A stretch of DNA of 16,417 bases from CAZAGT01 sp964484515 (GTDB lineage: Bacteria > Desulfobacterota > DSM-4660 > Desulfatiglandales > HGW-15), in contig CAZAGT010000084.1 of NCBI GenBank assembly GCA_964484515.1, forward strand, positions 1 to 16,417. Direction: 5' to 3'. A program made the translations under genes and the position numbers. This document shows, one piece after another, positions 13,637-16,417 of the stretch. The notes below the pieces were generated by a model, which made no database searches, had not been told where the DNA came from, and was given only the letters and a program-made list of their open reading frames with translations. Each line of letters opens with the position of its first letter. Positions within the stretch are counted from its first letter, which is position 1.

Positions 13637-15583
13637 GTGCGGCGAAAGACGCAGGAAATTCGGCCCGGCCACTATTACGACAATGTCCTGGAACTGCCTT
13701 TGGATAAGAGGCTCGATGCGTCCATCGCAAGGGCCCGCGACGCGCTGCTGGAACACCAACATGAGGACGGTCACTGGTGCCTGGAACTGGAGGCGGACTG
13801 TACGATTCCAGCCGAGTACATCCTGATGATGCACTACCTGGACGAGATCGACGAGGAACTGCAATCCAAGATCGCGGTCTACCTGCGCGAGCATCAATAT
13901 GCCGACGGCGGTTGGAGCCTTTATTGTGAGGGTGACTTCGACCTGAGCGGCACGGTCAAGGCCTATTATGCCCTCAAATTGGCAGGTGACAGCCCCCGCG
14001 CACCCCATATGCGAAAGGCGCGCGAGGCCATTCTGGAACGGGGCGGTGCGGCTCGCGCGAATGTATTCACCCGCTACACCTTGGCGCTCTTTCGCCAGGT
14101 CCCTTGGCGAGCCGTGCCTTTTCTGCCGGTCGAGATCATGCTCTTACCGCGCTGGTTCCCCTTTCATTTCGATAAGGTCTCCTACTGGTCGCGGACCGTC
14201 ATGATTCCACTTTCGATCCTGGCCTCCCTCAAACCGCGGGCCAAGAACCCCAAACAGGTACACGTGCGGGAGCTTTTCGTCGTGCCGCCGGAAAAGGAGA
14301 CAAACTACTTTCCAATCCGCTCCCACGTCAATCGGGCCTTCCTGAATTTCGACCGGATCGGTCGTTATCTCGAGCACCTTATACCTAAGATGGTGCGGCG
14401 CCGGGCACTCCGGGAGGCCGAAAAATGGATGGTGGAGCGCCTCAACGGCACCGACGGGCTGGGCGCCATCTTTCCGGCAATGGTGAATGCCCTGGAGGCC
14501 CTGACCTGTCTGGGATACCCCCCAAACCATCGTCACCGAAGAAATGCCAAACGGGCCCTCGAAAAGCTCCTCGTCATCAATGACGACTCGGCCTACTGTC
14601 AACCCTGCGTGTCTCCCGTGTGGGATACGGCCCTCGCCACCCTGACGTTGCTGGAGACCCAAGGTGGTGAGCCCACGGATGAGATCACGAAGGCCCTCGA
14701 TTGGCTCCGGGATCGGCAGGTCCTTGACCTACAGGGCGACTGGAGCTGCAACCGACCTCAGGTCAGGAGCGGAGGGTGGGCTTTTCAGTACGCAAATCCC
14801 CACTACCCCGATCTTGACGATACCGCCGTGGTTGCATGGGCCATGCAACTCGCCGGTCCTGAGCGATACAAAGATTCGATCACCCGGGCCGTCGAATGGA
14901 TTCGCGGCATGCAGTCACAAAACGGTGGGTTTGCGGCCTTTGATGCCGACAACACCAACTACTATTTGAACGAGATCCCTTTTGCCGATCATGGGGCCCT
15001 TCTCGATCCCCCCACGAGCGACGTCAGCGCCCGCTGTGTATACCTGCTGGTCTGCGCGGGCGGTGCGGAGGACAAAGGGGTCTTGGAGCGGTGCCTCAGG
15101 TATCTATGTAACGAGCAGGAGCCGAACGGATCTTGGTTCGGCCGTTGGGGGACCAACTACGTTTACGGCACGTGGTCCGTCCTGGTAGCGTTTGAGTGTG
15201 CGGGGATTTCCCGTCACGCCCCTGCCGTTAGGCGCGCCGTAACGTTTTTGAAGGGCTTGCAGCGTCCCGACGGCGGCTGGGGTGAGGGTTGCTGTAGTTA
15301 CGGCGACCCTGACAACGCCAAGCAGTGTGTGAGCACGTCGTTTCAAACCGCCTGGGCCTTGCTGGGTCTGATGGCGGCGGGCGAGGTGGATTCGCCTGAG
15401 GTGCGGCAGGGCATCGAATTTCTCACAAGGACTCAGTCTGGAGACGGTCTCTGGCAAGACGAACTGTTCACGGCGCCGGGCTTCCCACGTGTGTTTTATT
15501 TGAAATACCACGGTTACGATAAATACTTCCCGCTGTGGGCTCTTGCGCGTTATCGTACCCTGCGGCGCAAAGGATCAGCTTGA
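13637..15583 (+). CDS. shc: Squalene-hopene cyclase
   Basis: The 648-residue protein cyclises squalene to hopene and diplopterol at the membrane. The catalytic acid motif DLDDTA is present at residues 392-397, matching DxDDTA of the family, and several QW-type repeats are visible, such as QYADGGWSLYCEGDF near the N-terminus, QNGGFAAFDADNTNYYLNEIP, EPNGSWFGRWGTNYVYGTW, RPDGGWGEGC and GDGLWQDELF. The C-terminal FYLKYHGYDKYFPLWALARY is typical. I choose GTG at 13637, 8 bases after GGGAG, because this gives the normal length; the frame stays open upstream to a TTG at 13565, and a GTG at 13628 is also possible. The stop codon overlaps the TTG start of hpnG, so the two are probably translated together. 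An hpnF name is also in use for this gene. Confidence 0.95.
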   Translation: MRRKTQEIRPGHYYDNVLELPLDKRLDASIARARDALLEHQHEDGHWCLELEADCTIPAEYILMMHYLDEIDEELQSKIAVYLREHQYADGGWSLYCEGDFDLSGTVKAYYALKLAGDSPRAPHMRKAREAILERGGAARANVFTRYTLALFRQVPWRAVPFLPVEIMLLPRWFPFHFDKVSYWSRTVMIPLSILASLKPRAKNPKQVHVRELFVVPPEKETNYFPIRSHVNRAFLNFDRIGRYLEHLIPKMVRRRALREAEKWMVERLNGTDGLGAIFPAMVNALEALTCLGYPPNHRHRRNAKRALEKLLVINDDSAYCQPCVSPVWDTALATLTLLETQGGEPTDEITKALDWLRDRQVLDLQGDWSCNRPQVRSGGWAFQYANPHYPDLDDTAVVAWAMQLAGPERYKDSITRAVEWIRGMQSQNGGFAAFDADNTNYYLNEIPFADHGALLDPPTSDVSARCVYLLVCAGGAEDKGVLERCLRYLCNEQEPNGSWFGRWGTNYVYGTWSVLVAFECAGISRHAPAVRRAVTFLKGLQRPDGGWGEGCCSYGDPDNAKQCVSTSFQTAWALLGLMAAGEVDSPEVRQGIEFLTRTQSGDGLWQDELFTAPGFPRVFYLKYHGYDKYFPLWALARYRTLRRKGSA

Positions 15584-16287
15584 GCGTTGGCATTGTCGTT
15601 GCGCTCAAGGCCGAGGCGCGGAGTCTCATCAAGAAGTCTGTATTACCCGAAACATCTGTCCGCCTCCCCGAGTCGGCCCTGCTAAGGCTTGCCGGCATGG
15701 GTCCGGATCGGGCCGGTCGTGCCGCAGATGCGCTCGTCGTTGAAGGCACTACCGCCCTGATAAGCTGGGGTTGCGCAGGTGGTCTCCAAGGGTCTATCCT
15801 GCCCGGAACGCTTATCCTTCCCGAAAAGATCCTGACATCCGATCCAGAACCCTTCTTCGTCGACATATCCTGGCGGGAGCGCCTCTTACGTCGGTTACAG
15901 GGACATCTCGATATCGTGACCGGACCCCTCATTGAGAGCCGTAACGTCCTGAGCAGCTCGCTGGAAAAGACCGCTCTATTCGAGAAGTCAGGTGCCCTTG
16001 CCGTGGATATGGAGAGTGCGGCGGTCGCGCGAGTTGCAGCTGCAGCGCAGCTGCCTTTCCTCGCAGTCCGGGCGATCAGCGATTCGGCCAGATGGGCGAT
16101 CCCACCTCCGTTCCTGGATGCCACGGATGTGTTTGGCCGGGTGCGTCACTTCCAACTTCTCATGGGCCTCGCGCGCCGTCCTCAACTCTTGCCGAGCCTC
16201 ATACGCCTCGGCGTCTCCTTTCGCGCCGCCCAAAACACCCTGACGACGGTAGCTCGTCTTACCGGCCCACAATTCCTGGCCCCTTGA
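15580..16287 (+). CDS. hpnG: Hopanoid-associated nucleoside phosphorylase HpnG
   Basis: The 235-residue protein belongs to the purine nucleoside phosphorylase/MTA nucleosidase superfamily (PNP_UDP_1). In hopanoid synthesis HpnG removes adenine from adenosylhopane, the product of HpnH, to give (phospho)ribosyl hopane. Marks are VGIVVALKAEAR at the N-terminus, the glycine-rich SWGCAGGL, AVDMESAAVARVAAA with Met144-Glu145 contacting the ribose, and VRAISDSA with the base-binding Asp168. I place the start at TTG 15580, which overlaps the shc stop as TTGA and follows AAAGGA by 5 bases; the frame is open further back to 15535 inside shc. This overlap indicates translational coupling with shc. The C-terminal tail of about 60 residues is less conserved. 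Confidence 0.88.
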   Translation: MSVGIVVALKAEARSLIKKSVLPETSVRLPESALLRLAGMGPDRAGRAADALVVEGTTALISWGCAGGLQGSILPGTLILPEKILTSDPEPFFVDISWRERLLRRLQGHLDIVTGPLIESRNVLSSSLEKTALFEKSGALAVDMESAAVARVAAAAQLPFLAVRAISDSARWAIPPPFLDATDVFGRVRHFQLLMGLARRPQLLPSLIRLGVSFRAAQNTLTTVARLTGPQFLAP

Positions 16288-16417
16288 GGATTCAGCTCGT
16301 GTTGTTAGAAAAGTCGTAACATTTTAGCTTCTTGAAACGTTTTGGCACTTGATCCGTCCGGCCATGGGGGTCTCTTTTCAAAAACGAGGAATTGAGTGCG
16401 AGGTCTCGGTGTAAGGC

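Overview
The window reads as a GC-rich bacterial chromosome segment with ordinary metabolic genes, several decayed gene remnants and small palindromic repeats. The hopanoid genes (hpnH, shc, hpnG), a DUF169 protein, a uroporphyrinogen-decarboxylase-like (MtaA/CmuA-type) methyltransferase and a Cys-rich PAS sensor suggest a hopanoid-making, corrinoid-using environmental lineage such as NC10/Methylomirabilota or a Desulfobacterota-like group. That placement is inferred from gene content and style; no rRNA or marker gene is present to settle it. I saw no tRNA, rRNA, CRISPR array, transposase or phage gene.

Layout. 1-52 is the right half of a palindromic repeat whose fuller copy lies at 11244-11330. 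112-864 (-) is a DUF169 protein. 865-1667 holds no intact gene, only remnants of a short-chain dehydrogenase and possibly of a FAD-dependent reductase. 1668-3084 (+) is a well-formed promoter plus a Tat-exported beta-propeller lactonase, followed by hairpins. 3304-4647 (+) is an MFS/UMF1 transporter. 4763-8735 (-) carries, in transcription order, panB, ilvD and an HpcH/HpaI aldolase. 9057-11038 (+) is a promoter, a leader with two small hairpins, a UroD-family methyltransferase and a PAS/HisKA sensor broken by a one-base frameshift. 11416-12020 is a RidA-family protein followed by an ECF sigma-factor remnant. 12026-16287 (+) is the hopanoid block hpnH, shc, hpnG, with a long imperfect inverted repeat between hpnH and shc.

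How the genes fit together. IlvD makes 2-ketoisovalerate, which PanB hydroxymethylates to ketopantoate, so the minus-strand block links branched-chain amino acid and pantothenate synthesis. Shc cyclises squalene to hopene, HpnH adds a 5'-deoxyadenosyl group, and HpnG removes adenine, giving the start of extended C35 hopanoid synthesis; the squalene-forming genes (hpnC/D/E) are not in the window. The UroD-family protein and the PAS sensor are 36 bases apart and probably co-transcribed.

No clearly new multi-gene system is visible. The best leads are the structured repeat family (1-52 and 11244-11330), the frameshifted sensor that also lacks an ATPase domain, the sigma-factor remnant in front of hpnH, and the hairpin leader of the methyltransferase gene.
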